This document shows, in pieces, positions 35,101 through 46,059 of a stretch of 64,000 nt of DNA. Source of the DNA: Cladosporium sp. IMV 00045 (lineage: Eukaryota; Ascomycota; Dothideomycetes; Cladosporiales; Cladosporiaceae); assembly GCA_001931905.2 (NCBI GenBank), contig MSJI02000687.1, forward strand, positions 1 through 64,000, in the 5' to 3' direction. Both the position numbers and the translations under genes were made by a program. Each line of letters starts with the position of its first letter. Position 1 is the first letter of the stretch. The notes below the pieces were generated by a model, which was given only the letters and a program-made list of their open reading frames with translations, did no database searches and was not told the DNA's origin.

Positions 35101-36103
35101 GGAACCGCGCTCCTTGCCAAAAAGCAAGTCCATACATGAGATTGATGATGCACATCATAACTGCAAGCATCAGTCCCGCATAGGCCTTGGCTCTCCCGCT
35201 CCAGTGTTCGGCGATACTTGTGTGAGTGGAATAGCGATCTTTCATCCGCTCTTGCATGTTGAGAGCAAGTACAGTCTTGATGGCGCTGAAAGCCTCATCG
35301 ACCACGGTTGCGGCTTCTGACGAGCCTTTGCCAGCTTTGGCAGTATTGCTTTGCATCGGCACTGAGATGATCCCCAAGGACAACATAATGGCCAGTAAAG
35401 CGGAAGACAAGATCAGAGCCAGTGCCCAGTATTGGACGAAGCCGACAATGAAAGCAGCCACCATGGTAGAACAGGTTGCCAGTGTGATGCCCACCTTCTC
35501 CGAGATAGCCTCTTGGATCGCGTTCATGTCGGCTGTGATGTGCGAGGTCATCTTTCCAGCGCCGAATGTGTCAAAGAAGCCAATGTTCTGTTTGAGCAGA
35601 GCACGCAGATAGTCTGCTCGGACCTTGCGAGCAATACGTCGGCCAGTGTGCTGCCATCCCACTGTTCCGATCCACTCCAGGCCGAAAGAAGCAATGGCCA
35701 GATACACGAGATAAAGAATTCGCTCCGTGCTCGCGCTGTTGCCACCGACGGCTTGTCCGACACTCGCAGCAGAGCCTTGTGAGAGATCCCCCACCAGTTG
35801 GCCGAAGATGATGATCATCAAGGGAGTGACTACTCCTGCGGCGATGGAGCAGATTGCCGACACCACCATCATGAGAATCTCCCACTTGTTAGCATATCGG
35901 TACACCGCGAAGATGGTAGCCTTGGCCTCGTTGGGGTAACCAGTCTGGTCCTTTAGAATTTTGACCTGGGCTTCAGATAGACCAGCTTTTGCGAAGTCTT
36001 TTTCGGAGGGCTCAATCGGTGCGTTGGGATCGGGTGCGCCATCTTTCTTGTCATCTTTCTCTGGTGGGTCCTCTTTCTTCTTGGTTCGCTTGAAGAGGTT
36101 CAT
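32125..36103 (-). CDS. Full-length MDR-type ABC exporter (ABCB), 1306 aa
   Basis: Two exons, 36103-33103 and 33044-32125, joined over a 58-nt intron (FFI|C|LTAVIFGAQ). The order is TMD1-NBD1-TMD2-NBD2. A charged leader (MNLFKRTKKKEDPPEKDDKK) precedes the first six TM helices. NBD1 has Walker A GPSGGGKST (about residue 440), LSGGQRQRIAIARAL (about 554) and LLFDEATSALD. NBD2 has GHSGCGKST (about 1100), LSGGQRQRIAIARTL (about 1202) and LLLDEATSALD. A charged linker of about 90 residues joins the halves. This is the P-glycoprotein layout: ATP-driven export of hydrophobic compounds or lipids across the plasma membrane. Both nucleotide sites look intact. No biosynthetic gene adjoins it closely. Confidence 0.94.
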
Positions 36104-37138
36104 GGTGAAAGATGTACGATGGAGGGGCGTGCCTGGCAAAGAAGAGGTTTGGCCTGGATTTGAGAGAGAATGTGTGGACGATGAACCGCTAGTATTATAG
36201 AAACGATGATATAGTAAAAGGAGGCCTGGTGTCGAAAAGTCGCATGCCTCAGGGTGGCGCAGGCAGCTGTATTAATGTCATGGTCATGTCGTGTACAGCG
36301 TAGGGCTGATGATACAGGAGAGGAGCCTAGAATGCCAAGTCAGGAGACACTCGTGCCGCTCTATGTTTTGCACGGGTCAGTTGTCACCCGGGTGCGGTGT
36401 ATGTCGTTTTGTACACGCCTTGTTGTTATGGCCTGAGCGGAGTTTGCGAACGCGAGGCCTCAGCCGCACAGGCAGAAAGTCCCAATTCGGTCGTTTGCAG
36501 CGCTCGGTAGGCCATCCGAGATTCATTCAATGCCGCGAATATATGCAGGGCTGAGCTACCAGAAGTCTGGTACATCCTGGATGCATAGTTTGGGATGACC
36601 GGCAATTTTGTTCGATCGTTGACTATACTTGCATAACTCCACTATTGATCCACACATTGGAGGATTCGTCATAATTCGACATATTGATGGATGGCTTCTC
36701 AAGCTGCTTTTACTGTTTGCAACTTCACGACCCACTCAAGACTCATTACGACTACATTACGACTACAGCATTGATTTCAATAAGCTTTGACATTGCCGCC
36801 TATGAATTTTCAACAGCCCTAATCGGATCCCAATCGGCCCATTGACACATGCATTTGGGATGCCATTTCCTTGTGTCAGGCGACGAGGTGTTTGAGGAAT
36901 CTTTTCGCAACGAAGCCATATAAGCAACAATTGACGCAGACGATATGAACTACTGATCAATCACAATATCTCTTGTATGAAACATCAGCAATAGGGAAGA
37001 TCAGAAGCAAACGACGCAAAATCCCACCACTTGGCGACTACCCAATACGTCCGATCCACGCGCTGTGCGCCACATGTAAGAGATTGCGCCGCCAGGCAGG
37101 AACATAAAAAAAGGCTTACGCAACAAGCCCTCACTGGC
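36104..37138. other. Intergenic upstream of the ABCB gene
   Basis: About 1 kb between two minus-strand genes. The only open frames are short, and the stretch from 36600 to 37000 is AT-rich. It should hold the ABCB promoter. No gene seen. Confidence 0.45.
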
Positions 37139-39022
37139 TTAGTCCGACGTCTTCATGTTGGTCCACCTCTCTTTCAGAGCATGAGCTGCTGCCTTCGGCT
37201 TGCGATCCCGAGTGAAGACTCCCTTCTTATTACCATCCACCCTCCTCACGCCGAGCGAAGTCTGGAAATCGGCAAAATTCCAGACATGCTCGCCCGCCAT
37301 GGCCTCGGTTCGGTCGAAGACTCTGTGATACATGGCGAGCATGTCGACCTGGAACTCCTCACTGAATGGCACTGCGATTGCTGCGTGGAGGCCAGCGATG
37401 GTGTCCGCGCCGTACTCGCTCATGATGATCGGTCTGTTGAACTTTTTCTGCCAGCCGCGCAGGTCTCTCTCGAGAGCAACTTCCGCTTCTTCGAGTTGGC
37501 CGGTCTGCTCGTACCAGCCGAAGTATCGGTTGATGCAAGTGACGTCGAAGAGATCGGAAATCAAGTCTTCGTCGAAAGTTGCAGAGCCGACATTCGCGTA
37601 TGTGATAGGGCGGGTGGGATCAAGCTCTCGAGTCACCTTGGCCAGAGGCTCGAAGTACTCTCGTGCCCCTTGATCCGCGGAAGCCGGCTCATTGGCAATC
37701 GCCCACATGACAACGCTGGCATGGTTCTTGTCTCGGTGGATCAGCTCCTGGATTGATTGCCGATGTGCCTCTCGGGTATTGTTGTTGATGGCATCTGGTC
37801 GCCAAGTTTCGGTGTTACCGGAGTCCGAGACGCCCATCAGGGCGATGTTCAAGCCGACAGCGGGCGTCTCATCGATCACTACAATGCCGTTTCTATCTGC
37901 GAACTCCATCACCTCCTCAGCGTATGGGTAGTGAGAAGTACGGAAGGAGTTTGCTCCCATCCATTTCATTAGCTCGAAATCGTGGACCATGTATGCTTGA
38001 TCGTGTCCCTTGCCGCGAACGTTCGTATCCTCATGCCTGCCGAACCCTGTGAAGTAGAAAGGCTTGCCGTTGATCAAGAACTTCGTCCCGCTGACTTCGA
38101 CAGTGCGCACACCAGTGGCTACAGTATAAGTATCGACGACGTTCCCGCTCGAATCCAGAATGTTGGCTTGAAATTCATAGAGGTATGCTGCTCCAGGCTG
38201 CCATAGGTTCACCGACTCAATTCTAGCAGTGCCCTCGATCCCTGAAGCGTTGGAGACGGCGACTCCATCTTCGTCGAGCACTGAGACTTCTACTTGCGCA
38301 GTGGAGTTACCGCTCAACTCAATCGTGTAATTGATGAGACCGGCATCGCCATCAACATCCGTCACAACAGTAATGTCTTTGATGAACTCACGCGGCACGG
38401 AGTATAGCCACACCGAGCGATGAAGACCGGCGTAGTTGAAGAAGTCATGCTGATAATTCTGAACCCTCTTTCCAGTGTACTCCAGTGTCGAGATGCTTCC
38501 AGGTGGGATCGTTTCATGGGTCAGCTCGTTGTTGACGCCGATGGTCAAGCGGGCCTTCTCTCCAGCAGAAACATAATCGGTGATGTCGGCCTCGAATGGG
38601 GTATACCCACCAACATGCTCTGCAAGTAAGTCATCGTTGACGTAGATGCGGCCTTCATGAGTCGCCGACTCAACTCGCACGAAGTAACGCTCTTGGGACC
38701 AGCTTTTCGGAACAATCACGTCACGCTGATACCAGACCCAACCAACGTGGTCATGGATCCTCGGGTCCAGAAATATGTCGTTGTATGAAGCTGGGACAGG
38801 ACATTCAAGATCCTTTGGTAATTGCCCTTTCCATGGCTCGCCAGTGTAATTTGACGCCGACGCAAGTGCGAATCGCCAGAGTCCGTCGAGGTTCACAAGT
38901 TCACGAGAAGCGGTACGTTGAGGTTTGAGATTGATCGGAGGTTGTCCGTTCGATCCGGTATTGGACAAAGCCCATGAGGGTAAAGCGAGGGAAAGCAGCG
39001 ATGCTGCCAAGTGGAGCTTCAT
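37139..39022 (-). CDS. Secreted beta-glucuronidase, glycoside hydrolase family 2, 627 aa
   Basis: Single-exon gene. The start at MKLHLAASLLSLALPSWALS gives a clear signal peptide; the longer upstream frame lacks an ATG. The three GH2 modules follow in order: jelly-roll sugar-binding domain (LDGLWRFALA, GYTPFEADITDYV), Ig-like domain, and the TIM barrel (FYFTGFGRHEDTN, SFRTSHYPYAEE). The acid/base Glu is in MWAIANEPA (about 445) and the nucleophile Glu in IIMSEYGADT (about 536); the latter with its following residues matches beta-glucuronidases rather than beta-galactosidases. Several N-glycosylation sites fit secretion. It should release glucuronic acid from plant or fungal glycans and glycosides outside the cell. 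Confidence 0.93.
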   Translation of the reverse strand: MKLHLAASLLSLALPSWALSNTGSNGQPPINLKPQRTASRELVNLDGLWRFALASASNYTGEPWKGQLPKDLECPVPASYNDIFLDPRIHDHVGWVWYQRDVIVPKSWSQERYFVRVESATHEGRIYVNDDLLAEHVGGYTPFEADITDYVSAGEKARLTIGVNNELTHETIPPGSISTLEYTGKRVQNYQHDFFNYAGLHRSVWLYSVPREFIKDITVVTDVDGDAGLINYTIELSGNSTAQVEVSVLDEDGVAVSNASGIEGTARIESVNLWQPGAAYLYEFQANILDSSGNVVDTYTVATGVRTVEVSGTKFLINGKPFYFTGFGRHEDTNVRGKGHDQAYMVHDFELMKWMGANSFRTSHYPYAEEVMEFADRNGIVVIDETPAVGLNIALMGVSDSGNTETWRPDAINNNTREAHRQSIQELIHRDKNHASVVMWAIANEPASADQGAREYFEPLAKVTRELDPTRPITYANVGSATFDEDLISDLFDVTCINRYFGWYEQTGQLEEAEVALERDLRGWQKKFNRPIIMSEYGADTIAGLHAAIAVPFSEEFQVDMLAMYHRVFDRTEAMAGEHVWNFADFQTSLGVRRVDGNKKGVFTRDRKPKAAAHALKERWTNMKTSD

Positions 39023-39741
39023 TGTCAATCCAAAGCGATGTTTATACGCAAGGTAATGCGCCGCGAACACTTGAAGTGTTGACTCTGATGTTGTTTTGCC
39101 ATTACATCTTTGGGCGTGCGAAAGATACCTTTTTTAAAGTCGCTGTTAAGATCCGTGATCAATATTCGGCGATTGAAACATCCCTTCGTCCCCTCATCGG
39201 CGAATGGATTATCTGCTGCCTAGGATGGCTGGCCTTCTATATCATAGGATACGGAATATTTAATGGCAAACTCACGCCGTCGGTGATGAGTGAGGCCAAT
39301 GAAATACTGCGGGGTCAAGGTTATCAAAGACTCGGAATGTAGTCACGGCATCGTGAACTGCTGCATGTTGGCGTGGTTCGTCATGATCTTCGGTTTGTGT
39401 GAATGGAGCCGAGGTGTGGAGGGGACGCGGAGACTCCATGGGGAAGTGGGTGCTTCGGATGGGGTGGGGTCTCGCGTTCGTCGCGAGATTCTTCGAAGAA
39501 TGCCAATGATCATGCTCAGATCAAATGGGAGACCCAACCGAAATGCGGAGATAGCAAGCTATTATTCGGCCATCATTTGATGTCATCGTTGCAAGCCTGA
39601 ACGGCGTTTGGGTAAGGCAAAATGGAATTGATTCTTCTCGATCGATCAAAGTCTATCATGGTTTACTGTATACTGTATCTGAGTACAACATGCAGAAGGG
39701 AGGATTGGCTGCAACCACGACTTCATCCGACCCCATAACCC
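39023..39741. other. Intergenic, no supported gene
   Basis: About 720 bases upstream of the glucuronidase gene and downstream of the hydrolase gene. A plus-strand frame at 38974-39342 only overlaps the leader region and shows no domain. Nothing else seen. Confidence 0.45.
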
Positions 39742-40929
39742 TCAAAGCCCGTGACGCTTCAAAAAGTCGAACATGACATGAAAGCCAGCGGTAGAATTAT
39801 GATGCAACGTCAAAGCGTGTCCCGTGTTGGGCTGAATGGCGACCTCGATAGATGCAGCATTTGGGTAGGTAGCCTCCAGATCGGTCATGTTGGCCAATCC
39901 CTTACAGTCTCCCCGACAGATATAGAAATCGTTTTCGGGCAAGAAGTACTGCAAGGGGGCCTGGAAAGACGGTCCACGATTCCCGATGATCCAAAAGGCT
40001 GATGCGAGCTCTCCAATGGGGACGGGTTGCTTGAGGCTGTTGCCATAGTCCAGTAGTGCAGGTGTATAAGCGGTGTGAGGGTCGCCACCGAAGAAGACAT
40101 TCTGGATACCAGTCTTGCTGCACGCAACATAGCCACTTGGACGGTCGAAGGACGGTGAGCTTGAGCTCGGAGCTTGCACAGCCCAAGATGTCGCACCAGC
40201 ACTGCCGAGATTCTCTGTCAACAAGTATCCGGTGAGGATTGCGCCGTCGCTCAGAGGGCCGTAGTTCGCAATGAAGGATGAAGTGAGAATGGATCCGAAG
40301 CTGTGGCCGACATGGACGACCTTGTTGGGCTTGTCAACGATTGAGTGATGATCATTTGAGCTCGCAAGGCCGCTGTATAAAGTCCCGTTACGAGCCATCA
40401 ATGTAATTTGTCGAAGAATCTCCAGCTCCAAAGGTGCTTGAACGTCATGGTATGCATCCAGGATGTCCGAATTCCCAACCCCAAGTCTGTCGTAAGTGAG
40501 AATGGAGTATCCAGCTTTGAGCGCGGCGTTGACATAAGAATAATCTTCGGGTTGGTATGTCGAATCCCAATATCTCGAGTCGTAGTGCACGCCATGGCTA
40601 GCGATCTGCAAAGTATCATGGCCCTTGGACATCTTTGGTGTGCACAGCTGGACATGTATGTTGAAGGTTCCAGAAGTAGTCGTATTCTGAACGATGTTGG
40701 CGAGACCTGGCGTTGTCGTCCGAGTGGCGTCTCTGATAGCCCAAGCGGCGGCTTCAATGTCGGTATTGACATTTGGTAAATCGTAGATCGCACTGTTCGC
40801 AGTCGCCGATATGGGAATCAAAGCTTGACTGCAGAATCCATGCTCTCTCGAAGAGGCCAGGGTAGGTGCAGCTGAAGTGCGGCGATGGAGGAGGACCCAA
40901 ACGCCCAAGGTGATGATGAGCGATTCCAT
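39742..40929 (-). CDS. Secreted alpha/beta hydrolase, 395 aa
   Basis: Single-exon gene with an N-terminal hydrophobic leader (MESLIITLGVWVLLHRRTSAAP). It has the alpha/beta-hydrolase marks: nucleophile elbow GHSFGS (Ser about 209), a preceding LTYDRLGVGNSD loop of the epoxide-hydrolase/lipase type, and a C-terminal catalytic His in NTGHALTLH (about 369). YDSRYWDSTYQPEDYSYV near residue 120 is typical of fungal secreted hydrolases whose substrates are unknown. Several N-glycosylation sequons are present. It lies next to the regulator at 41413-42793 and could belong to the cluster proposed further right, but it might equally be a stand-alone scavenging esterase. Confidence 0.8.
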   Translation of the reverse strand: MESLIITLGVWVLLHRRTSAAPTLASSREHGFCSQALIPISATANSAIYDLPNVNTDIEAAAWAIRDATRTTTPGLANIVQNTTTSGTFNIHVQLCTPKMSKGHDTLQIASHGVHYDSRYWDSTYQPEDYSYVNAALKAGYSILTYDRLGVGNSDILDAYHDVQAPLELEILRQITLMARNGTLYSGLASSNDHHSIVDKPNKVVHVGHSFGSILTSSFIANYGPLSDGAILTGYLLTENLGSAGATSWAVQAPSSSSPSFDRPSGYVACSKTGIQNVFFGGDPHTAYTPALLDYGNSLKQPVPIGELASAFWIIGNRGPSFQAPLQYFLPENDFYICRGDCKGLANMTDLEATYPNAASIEVAIQPNTGHALTLHHNSTAGFHVMFDFLKRHGL

Positions 40930-41412
40930 TGGGGGAGAAAAGCCGCGATGTTGTGCAGGGAAGTGTCGAGTAGTTTTGAATATTCTGTTGATTGAGGTTT
41001 GGGTGATTGCCTTTCGTTACAATCAGAGGCATCTTGCAGTATTTATCTGCTTCAAGTGTGCATGGTACTAGCGTCATCGCATTCGATGGACTCAGCCTCA
41101 CTGATGTCAATGATCAGCCGAATGAACGAAACCGAATGCAAATCAAGGTGAATGTCGATTTTCCGGAGTCGTGGCTGTGCAGACCAAAAATTTGGAAGAC
41201 AAGCGAATAATGAGAACACTTCCGGTATGGTCATCATTGCGCTATCAAGCCATGCAATTGCGGCTAAACGAATACGAAAGCGAGTCATGCAAAATGGGAA
41301 ATGAGATCAAACTGATATCGACGTATTCTCTGAATCGAGACGTATCACCGCCAATCGCCTCGGTTTCTTCGAGAATGAAAATGAGTTCGCAATAAAAAGC
41401 TTTGGCCTCATA
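40930..41412. other. Intergenic between hydrolase and regulator
   Basis: About 480 bases of AT-rich DNA. It contains the hydrolase promoter region and the 3' flank of the Zn2Cys6 gene. No gene seen. Confidence 0.45.
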
Positions 41413-42793
41413 CTACGACAGTTTTGCTTGCACAATGCCGTCGCTTGATCGACCGCACCACAGATTCTGCATCTCGACAGGCCACCTCAACAACTCAGAT
41501 CCCGGATGGCTCAGAAACTTGGTATGCTTCGCTAAATTCACAATCTGCTTCGAACCAAAGCCCCTGAGCCACCACAAGTCCTCGACGGTCAAGACAAGAA
41601 CTAGCCAGTGAGCGTATATTGCCTCCGCAAGGTAGTCGTGCTTGGACAGAAGCTGCACAAAACTGGGCCTCATGTATATTGGCCATGTGAATACAGCCCT
41701 GAACAGATTCGTGACCTGGTGATGCAAAACGTAGTCCATGACGTGCTCGAGCGATGCGATTGCAGCCATAAAAGGTTCTAAAAGCTTGCTGTCGTGATCA
41801 GAGCAGAGAGATCTGATCATAGTACGGAGGTCCTCCATCGCATTTCGCCGCGTGCGGTCGATTTGATGAATAAAAAGATCTGATGAAGACCAGGGGGAAG
41901 TGGTATCACAGGTCGCCTTCGACAAAGACGGAAGGTCCGGGATACCCGGTTGTGGATATGGTATGAGGCTGGCTGCTGAGTCAACTTGGGGACTGGATGC
42001 GTATATTGTTGAGCCCAAAGCCCTCCATCCACGTAGATGGTAGAGCCAGTCCTGCACGTCAGATAAGCCCTCCGTGTGCTGCACCAGAGCGAGACCGCAA
42101 GGGATCAGGATCATCGCACAGGCAAGTACTGCGTCGGCGCTGACCGTGTCAACAGTTGGGAGTGAAAGCCTTAACGATTTCACCGACCGGAAGTAATGCA
42201 ACTCCGCCGTAGCACGAAAATCGTAGACGCTGGATTTCGTGTGCAGTGAGGCACTTAGACAGAATGCACTGAAAGCTTTCATGGCGTGTGACGTGATAGG
42301 GTTACTGAATGCAATCGCAGGTATTGCAGTCGCCCACATCCGGGTATGGCGGGTATCTGTGCTTGTCGTGGCTATCGTTTGGCCTGCATGAGCCAGGTAA
42401 TGCTGCCACAAGAGGGCATCCGGTGCCTGCCTGGCCACCTTTGGAGGCTCTGCATGGAACTCTGGAACGAACACGGAATTCTGAGAGTGGCTAGGCATGA
42501 ACGAAACGAGGAGCATGCGATTGGTTGAATCTTGGGTGTAGGATTCTTTTGACTCGGCATACTCGCAGCGAATGCCTCGCGTCGAGCATGCCTTACACTG
42601 CGGTAGCGTCTCATCACACTAGAGCGAAATAAGTTATTTGGCATGTTCTCTCAGAATTGGAACCTCAGCATACCTTGACCCGTCGCCTCTTGCAAGTTAG
42701 ACAGCCATTCCGAGATTTCTGATGAGCCCTTTTCTGTCGAAGATACCAGGGGGATCTGGAGCCCAATGACCGGGTGCTTGGGGACCCATCCAT
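41413..42793 (-). CDS. Zn2Cys6 transcription factor, 441 aa
   Basis: Two exons, 42793-42674 and 42618-41413, with a 55-nt intron inside the zinc cluster. Joined, residues 31-58 read C-X2-C-X6-C-X6-C-X2-C-X6-C (GCLTCKRRRVKC, then CKACSTRGIRC). The basic leader (RQKRAHQKSRNG) and the position of the cluster at the very N terminus are typical. The remaining about 380 residues are helical and Leu-rich and resemble the C-terminal region of short Zn2Cys6 regulators (sterol-uptake-control-like layout), without a full fungal-specific middle homology domain. It should bind CGG-containing sites in the nucleus. It is one of two such regulators within 6 kb, next to transporter and synthetase genes. Confidence 0.85.
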
Positions 42794-43418
42794 GTCGTCT
42801 GAGTGCAACTTTCGTTCGTTTTCGTTTCATCATGGCACGGCTGATGTTTTGATTGAAATCATCACTTATAGCCTTTGAACATGACAAAGCGTCAGCAGTC
42901 AGAACCGAGAGGTAATTGTCATCCCTCACTGCGCCCCGCCCCGCTTTTATGTGGCCCCTCCCGAGGGCTGAACGAGCTTGGCATGAGTGTATAAGTTGAC
43001 TAGGGCTATCAAAGGCAGTCTCTCGTCCACTCTCGACATTTCCCGGATGTCTTCGCATCGTAATCGTTGCGGCATGTCATACAGGCCTTTGATGACAGCT
43101 CTTGCCGCCCCGCCCGACGCAGCCATCGGAGACTCAGACGTAAGTGAACGTTCAAGTCTTGGCTCTGACTTTACATGATTCGGTTCGGTAAGAGCCCTTT
43201 GCACGCCGGGATGCCTGTATCGAGTCTATTTCAAATATCTCCCCTGTGTTGCTGAGATACATGTCAAAGCCAAGTTTTGCTTCTCCCCAGAAAATCGTCA
43301 TTGATACTCTCAGCCCATTGAAAATATTCATAAAAAAGCTAACCACACTTAGCGAATAAGCATTCCCAGGAGAGGCGGAGTTTGAACAGATGTATCCCCG
43401 GTCAGAAGATATGTAGGA
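42794..43418. other. Intergenic upstream of the regulator
   Basis: About 625 bases. Frames on the minus strand (42651-43058) overlap the true first exon of the regulator in another frame. I see no independent gene here. Confidence 0.45.
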
Positions 43419-45219
43419 TCATAACCAGACCGCCAGGTATGTCCACAGGGCATAGGACCCGAGCAAGACCACGAGCATAGAAGACCTAAAAGTCGAAGAG
43501 CCATATAGCTTATCCTCCAACTCCCATCCGCCATCTGGTGCCTCGCATCCGAAGTAATACGTAGCGTCTTTGGCGCGGAAACTGCATCCGGAAGGATAGA
43601 GGGAAACTCGCGTCCACGCATCGCTGCTCGAGCTTGAAGGTTTGAGCGTGTAGGTAGTAGTGTCTGTTGCAACGGCGCGGCGCTGGGTATTTGGGCCTGT
43701 CTCTGTCTCACTGGTTATCTCAACACAAGTGATCCACGACGTGGTTTCAGGTTCTGGTAAGTCCCAAGCGACGTCGAACGCTGGAATATTGCAATCTTCA
43801 TGTTGTCCAGAAACGTTCGTCGAAGAATCCGTTATCTCTCGTCTATTCCGCGGCAAGGGCTGGCGCTCCTCACGTCGGTGACGGTTTCTGTAGGCTCCTG
43901 ACTTTTGTCAGCGTCGCTGAAGAAGACGGATGACTTGTGAAGGCTCACTGGCACATGTCTCCACCACAGTCGCAAACGGCAAGATCAACATAAACATAGG
44001 CACTGCCTGCCCGAAACCCCAAGCATTTTCGTCGCCCTCCCTGCCATTCTCCGAGGCTATTGATCTCAAATAAAAGATCGTGGAAACGCTGTTGACGAGA
44101 ATAAACCAGTTGCCCTGTAAGTTCCAGGCTTCAGAGGTGAAAATTTCAACGAGAGCAAACATGACAACTGCAAAAGAGAGCCAAAAGCGAGTGAGGCAGG
44201 TATCGAGAACAATGCCCCAGCGAGTCGGGGAATTCTCCAGTCGCTTCTTGCTCCCATAATAGCATTTCCGTGGCCAAAGAATAGCTGCAATGATGGCTGA
44301 CCACATCTTCTGAATGACACTGTTGTCCGCAAGTCTGCCGAAGAGTGTCGGAAAGTAGGTGCCCAAGGTCATCAGTACCCCCCAGAACAAAAAGAACATA
44401 GTAAGTATCATCTCGGCAAACATCATTGACGAAGGGTCGTAGTTGCCTTGAAAACTGATCAAGATGCACTCGGTGGGCATTCCGAAGCTCTCAAGCCAAT
44501 AGTTGTTGCCGATTGGCAGCTGGATCACAAGAGTCAAGAGCATGTGTGAGATGATTGCTACACCTCTCCATGTTCTCTTGACCGGATCCTTGAGGATGTC
44601 GTCTTCAAGTAATACTGTAGTCGTGTCGTGAACCACGAAGGACAATTTCGCAAGACTTTGAACGATAGCGAAATGATACTCCGTGACGCTTTCAAGTTGT
44701 GCAAAGCCAAGAGTAAGAATACCAAGTCCCGTCACAAATTGTTGATCGCTGAAAGCCAGAAGCACATCGTACAGCAGGTTGCTGTCGGCTATGGTCTTAG
44801 AGAACGAGGCCAGCTTGCGCAATACTGCCGATTTTGCCCGAAACGGCTTCGCCACAGAGGTTGCCAAATTCTGTACAGACACAGCGACAGTGTTGTCCAG
44901 CTGATTAATGTATCCAGCACTGTAACCAATTTGCACAAAGTAGTACGCGACCAGTACGATCGCATACGTTAGGCATGCTGTTATCATGAACGACAGCAGC
45001 ACCTATTGACGGTTAGCCAGAGATGTAAGCTTCTTGCGGATCTGAGCCTAAACTTGCTCCTATTCCGGCCTGCAGTTGGAAGTGAGTTAGCGCTCTGTCT
45101 TTGTTCGTTCACACTGGGAGGATACTCACGATATCAGGGTCCGCCTCAAAACCACAAGTTTCATCAAGTGCATTTGAGCACGAGCAGTTGCCTGCCTCAC
45201 GCGCTATGAGGCCCACCAT
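43419..45219 (-). CDS. Polytopic membrane protein of unknown function, about 544 aa
   Basis: Four exons: 45219-45130, 45069-45058 (12 nt), 45002-43949 and 43897-43419. The spliced N terminus reads CGFEADPDI-AGIG-VLLSFMITA, the (N)PDIAGIGV motif shared by a large family of fungal multi-TM proteins. That motif fixes the 12-nt exon and means the second intron (45057-45003) has a GC donor (GCAAGT...ATAG). A short Cys-containing ectodomain comes first, then about eight TM helices, a charged segment (RNRHRREERQ), a second ectodomain-like stretch with cysteines, and a last hydrophobic helix (MLVVLLGSYALWTYLAVWL). Function is unknown. The gene lies between two regulators and left of an ABC exporter. 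Confidence 0.7.
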
Positions 45220-46059
45220 TTGCCAATCCTCTTCAGTGTGGTGTATTGTTACTTTTGTCGGAGAACAATAAATTCAGGCGGCTCGAAATTGAAAGTCGAA
45301 ACAGAAGTAGCTCTGTCTGGGCTTTGACAAGTTGATCATCCCGCGTCGGGTGAGAGGGAACATGAGGCTCGCATGAGGCTCGCGTCTAGATCCTCACACT
45401 GGCTGTCCATTTTGCTGCACTCACGTCAAGGCTCAGCCCGATGAAGACGCTCAGCCTTCAAAAGTTCCAGATTCATCCGAGTCTCGCCACGATGCCACCC
45501 TTTCCGGAAAGGCAGCACACTGCACAGATGCGAAAGACTTGAAGGTGATGTCAGGCTTTCATGCCACCAACATCCTTGGCGAGGAAAATATTCTGGTTCA
45601 ACGATCATTAATGTGTCAAACCCAGAGAGCGACGTCAGAGCAACGCGAAAGTGGCTGCGAAAGTGGCTGATGTCCAACACGTTATGGTGCATGCATGAGT
45701 AAGCATGATTCCGGAGAGACAAACGTAGTACGGTGGTTGGGTAGTATGTTGGCTTGGCTGACGCGGAGGCCACACCTTCATGCATGCATTTGTCTGCTTT
45801 CAGACCGCATTCGCGACTCCGGTCCGCCACGCCCACAAGCCACATGAGGTTACGACTGCTGTAGTCTCTCATGAGCCACAGTGATTAAGAGCATCGCCTC
45901 GTTCAGTGAAACTGCGTTGGTGTAAGAGCTGTGTATGGGGGCAGAGATCCAGATCATTCGGATGTCCACGTGATGATGCTCGGTTTCCAGCATATTCTCA
46001 AATCGTGGCTTTGCACGGTTGGGATGCGTGGCTTGAGCATTAGCCGTCCAGTATCTGGC
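45220..46059. other. Intergenic, no supported gene
   Basis: About 840 bases. A 148-codon minus-strand frame at 45426-45872 is open but shows no domain or composition I can support. The stretch should include the promoter of the membrane-protein gene. Confidence 0.4.

Noticed and set aside
45426..45872. 148-codon open frame, minus strand
   Set aside because: No domain or codon pattern; most likely chance openness in an intergenic region.
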